Assembly: GCA_031255395.1 (NCBI GenBank)
Contig: JAIRSQ010000146.1
Location: 1-6,550, forward strand
Source of the DNA: Spirochaetaceae bacterium
GTDB taxonomy: Bacteria > Spirochaetota > Spirochaetia > Treponematales > Breznakiellaceae
DNA length: 6,550 nt
Reading direction: 5' to 3'
Shown here in pieces: positions 6,501-6,550 of this stretch. A model generated the notes under the pieces. The model made no database searches and was not told where the DNA came from. It worked only from the letters and a program-made list of their open reading frames with translations. How positions within the stretch are numbered: position 1 is the stretch's first letter; each line of letters starts with the position of its first letter. Position numbers and translations under genes: made by a program.

Positions 6501-6550
6501 GAAGGCCACGCGCACAATATGTCCGGCACGGAGGCCGAAGAGACAAGCAC
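3531..6550 (+). CDS. Exported FlgD-like Ig repeat protein with C-terminal OmpA domain (3' end off window)
   Basis: At least 1006 residues, open to the window edge. Start taken at 3531 (AAGGA site); 3549 is an equally credible start with a textbook signal peptide, MKRLPAVTVLLLCFSFVAPF, cleaved near residue 29-30 (numbering from 3531). Then come eight ~105-125-residue Ig-like repeats (about residues 38-931). The typical unit has an S-P-N-G-D-G-x-x-D acidic loop near its start (41-49, 399-407, 504-512, 832-839), a W-D-G turn (W115, W219, W556, W664, W778, W885; W-N-G at 449), then D-S-G, P-D-G-x-Y and D-x-A-G-N. This matches the FlgD Ig-like fold. From ~935 an OmpA/MotB-like domain begins: VPAIIFRADHADF, a long helix with NNMRVLRRIAQIL, then VIEGHAH at 989-995; the rest, including the usual N-x-x-L-S-x-x-R-A helix, lies outside. 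Known OmpA-type domains bind peptidoglycan, so the protein probably tethers a repeat stalk in the periplasm or at the outer membrane. No lipobox is seen. Probably cotranscribed with the upstream barrel gene. Confidence 0.88.
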   Translation, partial: MRGDQNMKRLPAVTVLLLCFSFVAPFANGAETQTPAEIYISPNNDGVKDTMTVPFRITDKRYIAEWRLIITDEDGAVVRVIANKDTRPSSLTFKEFWRLITTPKQSVAIPEAVVWDGTLDSGSTAPDGRYFYSIEAADDNGNVSRSEKRAVVVDCALPAIELVQPSASDKFFGEGAKSSIRIQQTGSLEDLWTASVSDTADNVVRSWRLAGTEPVNITWDGRDGSGIPVPDGVYSYTIRSVDRAGNVSPAARISNIVYSGDKPVTGMAISGSRYFSPDTSLSSVPQSAEQADRRIKTITLSPSIPAPSAGNSLQSWRVEVVDSLAQVKRVYSGGSAVPASIVFEGFDDSGRPLGEGTYRARLTASYLNGYITPERLSPAFILDRTKPEARLSMDDNILSPNGDGDKDTVLLHQILSREDTPWRGEIVNGQGAVVRGFDLGGRPASEIAWNGLSDSGTLCPDGDYTYRVQCADLAGNYASVTSLPFTLDNSATELILSASPEAFSPNGDGVQDSVRFSLASKSESGVVQYRLDITDQAGNTLRSFAGNGSPPSSIVWDGRTDGGAAAPDGFYYAKLSATARNGNVSNVSAGPLTLDTMPPKAVVNAPYLLFDPEPDSERKTVPLAIATDPEKLWTGAILPEGARQGTAPVRNFVWYDGAAPSFEWDGTDDSGNVVPDGVYRFTLSARDPAGNRVEVELAGLTVDTRPVRAWITTLHETIAPNGNKTKSQVFDITSTPADGVSGWSFKILNAEEAASGTAGRAVMEWSGQDGNVPTKFEWDGRLQGGAAADGVFIGVLETSYYRGRRVRTESPAFVCSAQPPVISASASPEFFSPDNDGTDDDAFISLKAFSYLPFDNWSFDVFDPQGRNVFWSASGKSQITRQLVWDGRSKTGELVQSAMDYPYAFTVTDVEGQRSSVTGLLRVDVLVVRDGDHLKMQVPAIIFRADHADFVSKAQDPAQGLEQSVIDNNMRVLRRIAQILNKFKDYTVVIEGHAHNMSGTEAEETS
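3642..5003 (+). repeat. Ig-like repeats 1-4 (first four-repeat block)
   Basis: Protein-level repeats: R1 3642-4004, R2 4005-4319, R3 4320-4691, R4 4692-5003. R1 and R4 keep the acidic SPN(N/G)DG loop; R2 and R3 have lost it. In R3 the W-D-G turn has become F-E-G and the D-x-A-G-N end is replaced by ASYLNGY plus a later LSPAF. Boundaries are set at the proline/acid linkers between units and are good to a few residues. Confidence 0.75.
5004..6323 (+). repeat. Ig-like repeats 5-8 (second four-repeat block)
   Basis: R5 5004-5327, R6 5328-5648, R7 5649-5990, R8 5991-6323. R5 and R8 keep the acidic loop (SPNGDGVQD, SPDNDGTDD); R6 (DPEPDSERK) and R7 (APNGNKTK) do not. R8 leads directly into the OmpA-like domain. 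The same intact/degenerate/degenerate/intact order as in repeats 1-4 suggests the two blocks are paralogous. Confidence 0.75.

Overview
The window looks like part of a spirochaete chromosome, most likely from the Treponema group. This is an inference from protein style, with no marker gene to prove it. The evidence is an amino-acid racemase, two unrelated outer-membrane beta-barrel proteins, and a large exported protein made of FlgD-like Ig repeats ending in an OmpA-type domain, a combination familiar from treponemes.

Layout: (1) 2-637, + strand, the C-terminal ~211 codons of a PLP-dependent ornithine/alanine-racemase-type enzyme, cut by the left window edge. (2) 651-2246, - strand, convergent with (1): a ~530-residue exported beta-barrel protein with a Wzi-like core, noticeably more AT-rich in places. 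(3) 2247-2471, a divergent intergenic region with an uninterrupted 12-G tract at 2290-2301 and further G runs. (4) 2472-3488, + strand: a 338-residue FadL/PorV-like outer-membrane protein. (5) 3531 to beyond 6550, + strand: a >1000-residue exported protein with eight Ig-like repeats followed by the first part of an OmpA/MotB peptidoglycan-binding domain, cut by the right window edge.

Genes (4) and (5) are 42 nt apart on one strand and probably form an operon. The inferred role is an outer-membrane barrel plus a periplasmic or surface repeat protein that anchors to peptidoglycan. Gene (2) is read away from them.

The most interesting signal is the 12-G tract. On the minus strand, the only upstream ATG (2331) is out of frame with gene (2) at 12 Cs and would be in frame at 11 or 14. 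The open frame between the tract and the listed TTG start encodes what looks like the missing front half of the signal peptide. This is what a phase-variable surface protein, seen here in the OFF state, would look like. The second notable signal is that the eight Ig repeats seem to be a duplicated block of four (1-4 matching 5-8).
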